From Parasedimentitalea psychrophila (GTDB lineage Bacteria > Pseudomonadota > Alphaproteobacteria > Rhodobacterales > Rhodobacteraceae): a DNA stretch of 64,000 bases. The notes beneath the pieces were generated by a model. It saw nothing but the letters and a program-made list of their open reading frames with translations, made no database searches and had not been told where the DNA came from. The position numbers and the translations under genes are program-made. The stretch covers positions 4,115,501 through 4,179,500 of the forward strand of contig NZ_CP127247.1 of the NCBI RefSeq assembly GCF_030285785.1, given 5' to 3'. Position 1 is the first letter of the stretch, and every line of letters starts with the position of its first letter. Below, piece after piece: positions 43,808 through 52,796 of the stretch.

Positions 43808-44263
43808 TCAGAAATGATCGGAAACGTCGAGGCAAACGAACTCCTTGGGGTCGATAATATCGTGGTTACGATCAGCTGCAGAAACGCAGAGCGAAACCGC
43901 CTCGCGACGTTGCGCGACGGATGCCGCACCCGTGGTCGTGTACATTGGGTAGGCATCCATCGGGTGCCAATTCCCTTGCGAAACATTGTGTTCTGTTTCT
44001 GCGTTGTTGCTGACCTGTTTCACATCAAACAGTTCACCCCACCAGATGTGAAAATGGTTCTTCGAGATATCAGGGTTGAAATTCGATTTCAGTCCAATGG
44101 CCAACTCGTCGCCGTCGTTGGCAACGGACATGATTTCGATCAAACATCCGTCAACAGGGCATGCATTGGACTCTTGCCCATCGACCGAATTAACAAAACT
44201 GCCGTCCGTAAACAAAAACAACGCTACAAAAAGCGCGCACCCTATAGCTTTGCTGTGTCCCAT
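43808..44263 (-). CDS. Small exported protein of unknown function
   Basis: 151 residues. A signal peptide (KAIGCALFVALFLFTDGSFV) is followed by a cysteine-containing domain with ACPVDGCLIEI and a WWGELFDVKQVSNN segment. The family is not recognised. ATG 44263 has GGGAG upstream. It ends 13 nt before the kinase-STAND-WD40 start on the same strand, so the two are probably co-transcribed. It might be the periplasmic sensor partner of the kinase, which is inference. Confidence 0.75.
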   Translation of the reverse strand: MGHSKAIGCALFVALFLFTDGSFVNSVDGQESNACPVDGCLIEIMSVANDGDELAIGLKSNFNPDISKNHFHIWWGELFDVKQVSNNAETEHNVSQGNWHPMDAYPMYTTTGAASVAQRREAVSLCVSAADRNHDIIDPKEFVCLDVSDHF

Positions 44264-44394
44264 GATTCATCGGTCTCCCTGTTCATCTTGGTAATTGCGC
44301 TGAACACTATTGTGTGTAAATGTAATACAATTCCGCGAAAATTCCAGCGTGCTTCCAAAGGCACGGTAGGGCACCCATCGTTGGGGAGTAGCGT

Positions 44395-45264
44395 ATGCGA
44401 GTCGTTGGCGCCGCGTTGATCGCGGACGTTTCCAATAGCACCCCGCTTTACGAAAGAGTGGGAGCGCAGGTCGCCTTTTCAAGAATCCGCCTGCGGGTGG
44501 AAGAATTGCGTGTGCAGGTGTGCAAGGCGCAGGGTGTTTTCGTTCACTCCAAAGGGGACGACATACTGGCGTTCTTTCAGAATGCTGACGCTGCTGTCAA
44601 AGTGGCCGAGATCGCGATCGCGAGACAGTCAGAAGGCGCTCTCAAGGTCCATGCAGGAGTGAGTTGGGGCAACATGCTGCTTTTGCCAAGTGACCTTTAC
44701 GGGGTCCCGGTCAATATCGCTTCGCGTCTAGCATCTCTGGCCAAGCCCCATGAGGTGTTGGTTTACGGGACTTGTTTCAAACAGCTCAGCAGGCCAGTCC
44801 GCGAGACCCTCCGAGAAGTGGATGTATTGCGTCTCAAAGGGTCCACTGACGGCAAGGTCGTGTATTCCCATGTTGCCGAGGATCCCTCCGGTAGGACAGC
44901 TAATTTTATTTCAAGGCCCGGGAAAACCATCAAATCGACAGATATCTCCTTGAAACACAAAACCCACGTCAAATGGCTGACCGAAGGCGGCGAATTGACT
45001 TTTGGTCGAGCTTCCGACTGTGACTTGGTGGTATCAGCGCCTTGGGTTTCTCGAAGACATGCTACGATTTCGGTCGTCAACGGCATCGTGGAATTTAGAG
45101 ATCACAGTACGCTCGGAAGCTATCTGAGAATGGCCCAGAGCACTGAAACGGTGCTACGTCGCACGAGCGTTACGCTAACCGGAACGGGACTTATTTCTCT
45201 GGGCGCGCCCATTCTTCAATCAACTGAAGCTATCATTGAATTTTCTCTGGCAGGTTCCGAGTAG
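44395..45264 (+). CDS. Class III adenylate/guanylate cyclase with FHA domain
   Basis: 289 residues. Cyclase domain about 1-165: metal aspartate D11 (ADVSNSTPLYE), KGDDILAFF with the second metal site D55/D56 and a lysine K53 suited to adenine, and NIASR with transition-state N107 and R111. FHA domain about 190-285: GR at 204-205 and VSRRH at 218-222, the phosphothreonine-binding residues. Transcribed divergently from the kinase operon, 131 nt away. A pThr-reading cyclase beside a Ser/Thr kinase suggests that phosphorylation recruits or controls nucleotide signalling. Confidence 0.88.
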   Translation: MRVVGAALIADVSNSTPLYERVGAQVAFSRIRLRVEELRVQVCKAQGVFVHSKGDDILAFFQNADAAVKVAEIAIARQSEGALKVHAGVSWGNMLLLPSDLYGVPVNIASRLASLAKPHEVLVYGTCFKQLSRPVRETLREVDVLRLKGSTDGKVVYSHVAEDPSGRTANFISRPGKTIKSTDISLKHKTHVKWLTEGGELTFGRASDCDLVVSAPWVSRRHATISVVNGIVEFRDHSTLGSYLRMAQSTETVLRRTSVTLTGTGLISLGAPILQSTEAIIEFSLAGSE

Positions 45265-45386
45265 CCCGCTTCTGGTGCGGTCATGTGTGGACGTATATGG
45301 AGGCCGCGTTATTGCAACAGTCTGTTTGGAGATGGATTTCCGTTAATCTTCGCCTCTGAGCAGCCCCACTTGAGTATCCGTGATGG

Positions 45387-45932
45387 TCAAGGGCATTCTT
45401 GAGACCATTTTCCACCTTTGGTGATCAAAGCATTGGCGAGGACGAGCAGTTTGCGCGTGATCGCTGTGATGACGAGTTTTGCAGGTTTTGATTGTGCAGT
45501 TATAGCGCAGGCCTTGTTGTGAAGGTCTTGGTGACCTGTCCTATGACTTCCTTGGCGAGCTTGCGCGCTTCGTCCACGGTTGTCTTGCCATGCCGCCCGA
45601 TGGACACCCCGCGGGTTCTTCCGCCTTTGCGATATTGCGCCTGATAGGTCTTGGTTCTCGTTGGCATCACACGCAGCCAAAAAGCTACCGGGTAATTTTT
45701 GATTGAGGATTGGTCGCGGGTCTCTCGATTGGCCGCGTAGGAGGCCAGAAATGCCCGCTCGGGCGATCTGAAGGCTGGCGTGGTCCACCCACATTGCGAA
45801 ATCAGCCATTCTAGGGGTGTCTGAGAGGATCGCCTTGTCAATTCTGGAAAGAGCGATCAATACCGCATCCAGAAGTGCCAAAGGGCGGCTGCAATTCAAG
45901 TTGTTCTGTATTTCTTGACTTGTTCGAGACAA
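45387..45932 (-). pseudogene. Mosaic of three gene remnants (helicase-like, integrase, IS110)
   Basis: Three pieces in different frames. 45700-45905 reads RPLALLDAVLIALSRIDKAI and RMADFAMWV, then after a frameshift FLASYAANRE, like the C-terminal part of plasmid/phage DNA helicase-primase proteins. 45530-45680 reads TYQAQYRKGGRTRGVSIGRHG and RKLAKEVIGQV, an arm-type integrase N-terminus. 45387-45500 reads KLVITAITRKLLVLANALIT, the C-terminus of an IS110 transposase. It represents repeated insertion and deletion at one spot. Confidence 0.6.
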
Positions 45933-46021
45933 TCAAAAAGCATGCTATTTCTGCAGGGGTTTCTCCGGAAGGGCTATGCCGCGGTAATCCCCCCATTTTT
46001 AATGGGGCTCAGCCGTAGAAT

Positions 46022-46849
46022 TCATGCGGCCATTTTCAGTTTCATGGCAGGTGCGATCCCGCCGATGCCCATGTTGGGTCGGTCGTTGTTGTAAGTCCAG
46101 AGCCATTCTGTGGCCTGCTCCTGTGCCTCCTCAATGGTTTCAAATATGTATTGCCCCAGCCATTCTCCGCGAACCGTGCGATTGTAGCGCTCGATATAGG
46201 CATTCTGTTGCGGCTTTCCGGGCTGGATATATTCAAGCCGGATGCCCTGTTTCTCAGCCCACGCCATCAGCTTTCCACTGACATATTCGGGGCCATTATC
46301 GACTCGAATGATCTTGGGTTTGCCACGCCATTCAATGATATGGTCCAAACTTCGGACAACCCGATCTGCGGGTAGCGAGAAGTCAACTTCGATGCCCAAG
46401 CCCTCGCGATTGAAATCATCCAGCACGTTCAACGTCCTAATCGACCGCCCGTCAGCCAACTGGTCCGCCATAAAATCCATCGACCAGGTGTCATTTGGCA
46501 TGTCTGGCACTGCCAGTGGTTCCGGTTTGTCCCTCTTCAGGCGCTTCTTGGGCTTGATCCGCAGGTTCAACTCCAACTCGCAGTAGATCCGGTAAACCCG
46601 TTTGTGGTTCCAGCCATAGCCTTTGACGTTACGCAGATAGAGAAAACATAATCCGAAACCCCAGGTTCGACGGTTGCTCGTCAACCTCACCAACCAGTCA
46701 GCAATTTCCGCATTTTCATCGCTCAGCTTGCGCTCGTAACGATAATAGGTCTCGCTGATGAAAAATGTCCGGCAGGCCAGCGCGATGCTGACCCTGTGGT
46801 GTGCGACCGCATGAACAGCCATCCACTGACCGGCAGGTGAATGGCACAT
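46022..46849 (-). pseudogene. IS3 OrfB, N-terminus altered by a hairpin
   Basis: The DDE core is complete ([34 protein letters not shown] and the glutamate in [16 protein letters not shown]), ending [12 protein letters not shown]. The beginning reads through the hairpin at 46824-46860, so the normal frameshift fusion with OrfA is broken. OrfB alone may still be translated from an internal start. Confidence 0.8.
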
Positions 46850-46860
46850 TCACCGAGAGG
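46824..46860 (+). repeat. IS-associated hairpin insertion (IS3c)
   Basis: Preceded by CATC. CACTGACCGGCAG, stem GTGAATG / CATTCAC (extended by G-C), loop GCA, right end CGAGAGG. 37 nt, at the orfA/orfB junction like the hairpin at 28881 in an unrelated IS3 element. Confidence 0.85.
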
Positions 46861-46880
46861 CTCCTTGCGCAGGGATGGCC

Positions 46881-47147
46881 TTAGTGCTTTTTTCCGAGCG
46901 CCTCCTTCAGAAGCTCATTCTGCATGCTCATCTCGGCATACATCTTCTTCAGTCGCCGGTTTTGCTCTGCCAAATCTTTCATCTCGCCAATCAGCGATGC
47001 ATCCATGCCACCAAATTTGGCCCGCCACTTGTAAAAGGAGGCGCTGCTCATCCCATGCTCCCGGCACAGTTCAGAGACAGGCACACCGCCCTCTGCCTGC
47101 TTCAGTATGCCCATGATCTGCGCATCGCTATATCGTGCTGTCTTCAT
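46881..47147 (-). CDS. IS3 transposase OrfA
   Basis: 88 residues from ATG 47147 (MKTARYSDAQIMGILKQAEG). Helix-turn-helix VSELCREHGMSSASFYKWRAK and leucine-rich helix LAEQNRRLKKMYAEM. Complete. It supplies DNA binding for the OrfAB transposase, but fusion to OrfB is blocked by the hairpin immediately downstream. Confidence 0.88.
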   Translation of the reverse strand: MKTARYSDAQIMGILKQAEGGVPVSELCREHGMSSASFYKWRAKFGGMDASLIGEMKDLAEQNRRLKKMYAEMSMQNELLKEALGKKH

Positions 47148-47219
47148 CAAAAATCTCCTCAAATATCTTGCCGAGAAAATTCTACTTTTGAACACCACTA
47201 ATTTTAGGGGGATTACCAG

Positions 47220-47915
47220 ATGTTTCGAAGGGTTGCAGCGGCCGTTCTCGCATTGTCGGAAGGCAGCCAACAACCGGAGTATCTAGTGCGCTTAACTAAT
47301 GAAGTTTATTTTAAAATTCCGGAGCCAACACGTTGCGACTTCTTGGCATCGGCCCCCTACAATTCCGTCGGAGTGACCGGGGTGGGCTTCGAAAGAATTG
47401 ACTTCCGCGCTGCAATTCCTGACTGCAAAAAAGCGCTCCAGGCAGACCCCCTGCATCCGCGACTCCTTTACAATCTTGGGAGATCCCATGATGCGGCAGG
47501 GAATTTTGACACAGCAGTGGAGCTCTATCACCAATCGTCCGAGTTGGGGTACGCGGCGGCCACAAGCAGCCTTGGTGTGATGTACATAAATGGCCAAGGC
47601 ACGAAACAGGATTTTGACGAAGGGACCAGATTACTGAGAAATGCTAGGTCTCTTGGATCACGATCCGCAAAGATTTCACTAACATACTCGGATTTCTCAG
47701 TCCTGTTTGACACAATTGAATTTCAGGAGGTTCAACGCCGTCTTAAAGATCTCGGACACTATTCCGGAAGTATTGACGGAGATTTTGGGCCTGCCTCGAA
47801 GAAAGCGCTGGAAAATTTCCACATAGCTTCTGACTTTCGTGCGTCCGGGCTTACACTTGAGACATTGGACGGACTTGGTCTACTCAGTATCATCCCGCCT
47901 TACGAGTTAAACTAA
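47220..47915 (+). CDS. TPR/Sel1-like protein with C-terminal peptidoglycan-binding domain
   Basis: 231 residues, beginning 3 nt after the IS3 end, so the true 5' part is probably lost. It contains TPR/Sel1-like repeats (ADPLHPRLLYNLGRSHDAAG; ATSSLGVMYINGQGTKQDF) and a PG_binding_1 domain (EVQRRLKDLGHYSGSIDGDFG, about residues 162-200). The family of such proteins often includes N-terminal caspase-like or other domains, now missing here. Its partner genes may be those at 39-45 kb. Confidence 0.7.
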   Translation: MFRRVAAAVLALSEGSQQPEYLVRLTNEVYFKIPEPTRCDFLASAPYNSVGVTGVGFERIDFRAAIPDCKKALQADPLHPRLLYNLGRSHDAAGNFDTAVELYHQSSELGYAAATSSLGVMYINGQGTKQDFDEGTRLLRNARSLGSRSAKISLTYSDFSVLFDTIEFQEVQRRLKDLGHYSGSIDGDFGPASKKALENFHIASDFRASGLTLETLDGLGLLSIIPPYELN

Positions 47916-48264
47916 AAAACAATCTAAACATTTACTACAGTGAACTTGGGACACATAAAATCAGCTGATGTGATCTTCGGTTCAGCTGAAGCGAATGGCG
48001 GAGTCGCGCGAATAATGGCTATTCCAAATGTCATAGTGACAGTCTGCTATCAATGAATTGGGTTCCAGTGCTAGGTCTGTTTCAGACTGACAGCGGTCGT
48101 TGGACGGAAGTTGCACCAACGGCTGGTTGAGGCCGTTCTTGACCGTGATGGAAGATGCGATTGCTCCGATTGCACCACCACGCACATTTCAGCATTAAGG
48201 GCGGAGAGCCGACTGCGATGTGCACCAACGGCAAAGTTGCGGACTTAGCGGTTATTCACCAAAT
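47916..48264. other. Gene-free stretch with a dispersed intergenic repeat
   Basis: No gene. Near 48180-48240 the sequence CATTTCAGCATTAAGGGCGG and GTGCACCAACGGCAAAG resembles the repeat units at 58921 and 60459. The IS1111 element then begins. Confidence 0.45.
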
Positions 48265-48553
48265 GTCTTGTGTGGATGGCTCCTGCATAGCAAGACATTT
48301 TTGCGGTGATCCGCGCATTTGTCAGAAGCAGTCTTGTGTCCGGCCTGTTTGCGCGGTTTTGACCGCTGGCCCTCCCTTTCGGGACATTGCTGCGCAATGC
48401 CCTGCCGGGCAGTGGATGGGTTCCGCGAACCAAGTCCCTTTCTGCTTTGCGGGCAATAATGCCCGGGACATTCGACGGGGTGTCTTGGTTGTTGCGGCTG
48501 ACTTTTGCACCATCACTTCGCAGGTCTTGCTATCTCGTGTTGTTTAGGTGTTT
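48265..48553 (-). ncRNA. Candidate guide (bridge/seek) RNA region of IS1111 copy 2
   Basis: Position-based call as for copy 1, between the transposase stop and the element edge. It has two substitutions relative to copy 1 and the identical inserted hairpin. Confidence 0.4.
48374..48414 (-). repeat. IS-associated hairpin insertion (IS1111-2, non-coding end)
   Basis: Identical to the hairpin at 22634: preceded by CATC, loop GCA, right end CGAAAGGG. Confidence 0.85.
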
Positions 48554-49614
48554 TCAGATTGTTCTCGGCGTGTACGGCTCATTCTTTGTCAAAACTGCCC
48601 AGACGATCCGTGCCGTTTTATTCGCCATTGCCACAGTTGCTAAGCGTGCTGGTTTGCGTTCCAAAAGGGCTGTTAGCCATTTGCTCGCCCTTTCCGGGTG
48701 GGATCGAGTCTGTCGCACAAGCGATGTCATTCCTACGACAAGGAGCTGGCGCAAATATTGATCACCCATCCCTTGCCCGGCAGGGCATTGCGCAGCAATG
48801 TCCCGAGAGGGATGGTGATCCGGCCTAATCGCTCTTTCCCACCACTCGATTTGTTGGCAGGCGTCAATCCTATCCACGCAGCAAACTCTCGACCATTCCT
48901 GAACTGATGGCCATCGCCAATGCTAGCAGCGATCGCAGATGCCGTGACAGTGCCGACGCCAGGTATTGTTTGCAAGAGCCTCACGCGCGCGTCTCGCTTC
49001 GCCTCCAATCTCAGACGTGTCTCATACCATCTCACCTGCTCATGAAGGGCTCCAAGCCGCTGGCACAGATTGCGGAACACGTCCTGCGCAATAGTGGGAA
49101 GTTCCAGTTCAACGCCTTCGACCACACTTTGCGCAAAGCTGATCACCCGTGCGAGGCCACGGGCAATGTAGATACCAAACTCGGCCAACAGACTGCGAAG
49201 CGCATTGATCAATTGGGTGCGTTGTCGAACAATCAGACTTCGTGCCCGGTGCAAGGACAGAAGCGCTTGTTGGTCAACCGATTTGATTTCAACAAACCGC
49301 ATCGTAGGCCGCGTGACTGCTTCGCAAATAGCCTCCGCATCAATCGCGTCAGACTTGCCGCGCTTCACATAAGGTTTGACATACATCGGCGGGATAAGCC
49401 GTACTTCATGTCCCACCTGGCTCAGCTCGCGCGCCCAGTGATGGCTGGTACCGCAGGCTTCAATCCCGACCAAACAAGGATCAAGGCGCTTAAAAAATGC
49501 CAGCACCTGCGCACGGCGCAACGGGCGATTGAATGCGACTTCACCTGCAACAGTGATACCGTGCACATGAAAGATGTTCTTGGCCAGGTCGAGGCCAACT
49601 GTTGTAACTTGCAT
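48554..49614 (-). pseudogene. IS1111-type transposase, split by a hairpin
   Basis: Same protein as 22814-23874, from ATG 49614, interrupted at the same nucleotide by a hairpin of different sequence (48771-48811). One coding difference is HGITVAGEV versus HGITDAGEV. No other inactivating change was seen. Confidence 0.88.
48771..48811 (+). repeat. IS-associated hairpin insertion (IS1111-2, in transposase)
   Basis: Preceded by CATC, followed by ATGG. CCTTGCCCGGCAG, stem GGCATTGC / GCAATGTCC, loop GCA, right end CGAGAGGG. 41 nt. Seven of 41 positions differ from its counterpart at 23031. Confidence 0.9.
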
Positions 49615-49711
49615 TGGGTGGCTCCCCTCATTCGCAGATTTCGACACCTGCATTATGGCGCAAAGCGACGCCGGTTGGAGCAGGAGCCATCCACCCCATC
49701 TGCTTTCAAGG

Positions 49712-50314
49712 TCAATCCGTGTGGCGGACCCCCACCCCCATCAGAACGGGCATTGCCTGCGCGTCGGCTTCAATTTCGAAGACCTGTTCTACACGGATTG
49801 AGCTAAGGTGCGCCGCCTTGAGCGATTCCCTCATTTGAGGTTCCGTCAATCCAAAGCCGTCGTTGCCAGACGACTGCCAATCCCATTGCACAAACTGTCC
49901 GCCCCTTCTGAGGAGACCAGCTAACGCTGTCACCGCACCACTGTAGTCCGGCAGAAAGCCGCAAACGGAGGACGCGCAGATCAAATCAAAGTCCGAAAAC
50001 CAATCTCCTACGTCCCGAATGTCGCCTGTCAGAACGTCCCCGTGAACGGCCCTGACGTTGCACAGATTCTTTTCCTTTAGGATCGCAATCATCTTGTCCG
50101 AGGTATCAACTGCAATCACTTCCATTACATGCGGTGCAATTTTTTCCGTCAGCAATCCCGTGCCGCATCCAAAGTCGAGAATCCGACTTGATTGCCAATT
50201 TTTCCCACGCATATCCACATGCGCGTCCAGCGCGGCAAAAGCCTGGGTTGCATAGAGTTTGACGTCGCTGTTGTCGTCCCATCCATCTGCATAGTCGTTC
50301 CAGTCGTCAGTCAT
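49712..50314 (-). CDS. Class I SAM-dependent methyltransferase
   Basis: 200 residues. Motif I ILDFGCGTGLLTEKIAPH near 47-64, acidic VIAVDTSDKMIAI, VRAVHGDVL and FDLICASSVCGFL follow the class I fold. It starts MTDDWNDYADGWDD at ATG 50314. The stop lies 4 nt from the IS1111 edge, so the last residues could be altered by the insertion. The acceptor substrate is unknown. Confidence 0.85.
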   Translation of the reverse strand: MTDDWNDYADGWDDNSDVKLYATQAFAALDAHVDMRGKNWQSSRILDFGCGTGLLTEKIAPHVMEVIAVDTSDKMIAILKEKNLCNVRAVHGDVLTGDIRDVGDWFSDFDLICASSVCGFLPDYSGAVTALAGLLRRGGQFVQWDWQSSGNDGFGLTEPQMRESLKAAHLSSIRVEQVFEIEADAQAMPVLMGVGVRHTD

Positions 50315-50737
50315 TTTGCAGGCGTTTCCTCATGGATTTGCCACGATTCCAATACACGCGCCCTGAGGCAGGAACGATCGTGGCGATACCGGACATTGGC
50401 TGCGTTGCGGAAAACAGTCAATATGGGCTCTGACCAGCCATTCGCTGCGGTGTCCATGAACGGTAGCAGTGGGCCGTTCGCTCCAATTGGGCCTACAGCA
50501 GCAGCCTATAATACCTGGCGACCTAGTAGCTCGCGCTTTTCGCAGCGAATGGCTGGCAGTAGGTCGCAGAGAGATGGAACTGATTGTCAAGATGGGCGCC
50601 AACAACCCCTCTCGTGGTTACAATCGTTCTCCGAAGTTCCCCCCAGCCTGAAAACTCCACAATCGCTCGATACATGACGTCTCGCTCATGTGAATTTTGG
50701 GCCCATCTGGCCCCGTCGGAAGGTTTTCCGTTTAGTT
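50315..50737. other. Gene-free stretch with dispersed repeat pieces
   Basis: No credible gene. Contains CAGCCATTCGCTGCGG (near 50440) and the inverse CGCAGCGAATGGCTGG (near 50537), about 90 bp apart, matching the TTCGCTGCG / CGCAGCGAA repeat pieces at 58-61 kb. Confidence 0.45.
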
Positions 50738-51073
50738 CTATTTTCCCTCGCCTGGCAGGTCTGGCGCATGCGCTCCGCCCCAAGACCTAAGCGCCTCCAT
50801 CATGGGACCAAGAGCTTGCCCCCTGTTGGTCAAGTAATACTCCCAACGAGGCGGGTTCTGGGAATACTTTCGCCGCTCCAGAACGCCGCCCTCCTCCAGC
50901 TTGCGCAGGCGTCCTGACAGCGTATTAGGCGACACTTTGAGCACATCCTGCAAATCCTGGAACCGGCGCGCGCCCTCCAGAAAAAACTCGCGCAGGATCA
51001 ACAGCGACCACTGGTCCCCTATCACATTCGAGGCCCGCTGGATCGGGCAATTTCGGCGTTCACCATGTGTCAT
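50738..51073 (-). CDS. HxlR-family transcriptional regulator
   Basis: 111 residues. CPIQRASNVIGDQWSLLIL is the HxlR signature, with the conserved N-terminal cysteine C9; RFQDLQDVLKVSPNTLSGRLRKLEEGGVLER is the winged helix. Transcribed divergently from the membrane-protein gene at 51177 with 103 nt between starts, so it probably regulates both. Cys9 suggests redox or electrophile sensing, as in some HxlR/HypR proteins. Confidence 0.9.
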   Translation of the reverse strand: MTHGERRNCPIQRASNVIGDQWSLLILREFFLEGARRFQDLQDVLKVSPNTLSGRLRKLEEGGVLERRKYSQNPPRWEYYLTNRGQALGPMMEALRSWGGAHAPDLPGEGK

Positions 51074-51107
51074 GGTTTTAATTTAGGTACATCCCTTGCA
51101 AATGTGA

Positions 51108-51134
51108 AGTCGCTACACAATTTATAGTCACTAC
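51108..51134. promoter_or_regulatory. Candidate HxlR operator: direct repeat in divergent promoter
   Basis: AGTCGCTAC at 51108-51116 and AGTCACTAC at 51126-51134, 18 bp start to start, in the AT-rich gap between the HxlR gene and 51177. Position and spacing suit a dimeric regulator. No consensus was tested. Confidence 0.35.
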
Positions 51135-51176
51135 TTCTTATGAACTCACACGCCAACAAATGCACCGGAGACCACA

Positions 51177-51911
51177 ATGTTTGAAACAATCGCAATCGCC
51201 TATGAGCAGATATTTGCAGTGATATTACCTGCATTGGCTCTCGGGCTTATCAGTATAGGCGCCACCCGGGCCGACCTGTCAATAGGCCGAACTGCTATGG
51301 CCGTGGGTGTGGTCGCAACAATATTGGGGCTCTGGTATACGCTGGTCGTGCATCTGGCCAAAGCGGGCCTTCTGATGCCTCCAGCGGAATTCACCGACCC
51401 GCCCTACGCTCTCATGCCCCTGCTTGGCGGCGCGTTCCTTTTGTGGGCACTGGGGCGCTTGACCAAAACAGGTCGCACTATTTTGGCCAATCTTGACCCC
51501 GTTCATCTGATCAGTATCCAAAGCCTGCGACTGATGGGCGGTTTGTTTCTGATCGGTTGGGCAATGGGAGCCATCCCCTGGCAATTCGCACTGCCCGCCG
51601 GCGTCGGTGATATTACAGCAGGCATTGCAGCGATCCAAGCCACGCGCGCCGCAAACCGAGGCGACGTCAATGCCGAACACCTGATCCGACGCGCCAGCAT
51701 TATCGGTCTGTTGGATTTTGTCATCGCTGTCAGCCTGGGGATCGCGACCTCGCCCGGCGCCCTTCAACTGATGGCATTTGATCACCCCAATATCATCAAC
51801 GCCTACCCTCTGGCGCTGTTTCCCATGTTCATCGTGCCAATCTTTATCGCCTTTCAAATGTTCTCTCTGGATGCCCTGCGTCGCCGCAGCACGCAGACCG
51901 CTCCTGCATAA
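51177..51911 (+). CDS. Integral membrane protein, HxlR-linked
   Basis: 244 residues with about seven hydrophobic helices and few charged residues, and no known catalytic motif. The divergent HxlR gene is its likely regulator. The family is not recognised; it may be a transport or stress-related membrane protein. Confidence 0.75.
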   Translation: MFETIAIAYEQIFAVILPALALGLISIGATRADLSIGRTAMAVGVVATILGLWYTLVVHLAKAGLLMPPAEFTDPPYALMPLLGGAFLLWALGRLTKTGRTILANLDPVHLISIQSLRLMGGLFLIGWAMGAIPWQFALPAGVGDITAGIAAIQATRAANRGDVNAEHLIRRASIIGLLDFVIAVSLGIATSPGALQLMAFDHPNIINAYPLALFPMFIVPIFIAFQMFSLDALRRRSTQTAPA

Positions 51912-52376
51912 CCACCTCCATGTGGCCGGACAATCGTTCGGCCACTTGTCCCCAATTCCTACCTACGCACAGTGACCGGAGATCGAAGATCCATTGAAAC
52001 TAAACCGTAAATCGGATTAGGCAGTAGGTATTGGGACTACGCGTAGTTTTTGTCGGCAGTTCAGCTACTGAGAAAATGACCCCAAGAATCTTTCCAAATT
52101 TCCAACATTGGCCAACTTGCGACAAGCTGAAGCCTTAAGCATGACTGCTTTGCAAGTGTGCATACGATTCATATCCTCCGCAGAAACCTGCGTTTACCAG
52201 TTGGTCGCACGGCATTGAAAAGGCACGGTAAGGAAGACCGTCTTCTTCGCCGATGTACTCCCGGCCAATTGGGTTGTAAGCGGCGGATCAATACTCGGCC
52301 ACGGTAGCGGCGTCATTGTGGTGTCGCGGGCGGCGTAAAAGCCGGCCACTTTTGCCCTTTCGATAGTCGGGAGGGT
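51912..52376. other. Gene-free stretch, left flank of IS21
   Basis: No convincing gene. The last 50-60 bp (TGTCGCGGGCGGCGTAAAAG near 52320) are probably the left end of the IS21 element. Confidence 0.4.
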
Positions 52377-52758
52377 GTGAGGATTTTGACCGTGGATTTG
52401 TATTTGAAGGTGCGGCTCGCTCATTTTCAGGATGGTTTGAGCGGGCCGCAGATTGCCCGCGATTTCGGGATCAGCCAAGATAGTGTATCGAAGATGTTGG
52501 TGTATTCGGAACCGCCTGGTTATCGGCGAACAGCGGTGGTCAAGCGTCCGAAGTTGGATGCGTATGCGGATCAAATTGACCAGTGGCTGGCTGAAGACAA
52601 AGGACGCCCTCGCAAGCAACGCCACCCTGCAAAACGCATTTTTGAGCGGCTCGGTGCTGAATGTGGGTTCGGCGGCTGTTACACCATCGTCAAAGATTAT
52701 GTGCGGACCAAGAAGCGCGGTTCTCTTGAGATGTTTGTGCCGCTGAGCCATCCGACCC

Positions 52759-52796
52759 GCTGCCCTCTCACACATGCATAGCATGTGTGAGAGGGA
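52759..52796. repeat. IS-associated hairpin, symmetric variant (IS21 istA)
   Basis: Preceded by GACC. After CGCTG the element is a 15-bp perfect inverted repeat, CCCTCTCACACATGC and its complement, around ATA, ending GAGAGGG. The left half is thus a mirror of the right end rather than the usual CCGGCAG. Confidence 0.75.

Larger units (their letters stand above)
45983..47217 (-). mobile_element. IS3-family element (IS407-like layout)
   Basis: 1235 bp with inverted ends GGTAATCCCCCCATTTTTAA (45983) and, inverted, GGTAATCCCCCTAAAATTAG (47217). It contains orfA and orfB on the minus strand with a hairpin at the junction. The flanking bases do not form a target duplication, which hints at rearrangement. 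Confidence 0.85.
48265..49707 (-). mobile_element. IS110-family element, IS1111 subgroup, copy 2
   Basis: 1443 bp, differing from copy 1 (22525-23967) at about eight positions outside the hairpin at 48771. Same subterminal inverted repeats, same two hairpin sites. It lies 4 nt from the stop of the methyltransferase gene. Confidence 0.9.

Noticed and set aside
52194-52784. Minus-strand frame of 196 codons at the left of IS21
   Set aside because: Antisense to istA and to a hairpin; no homology recognised.
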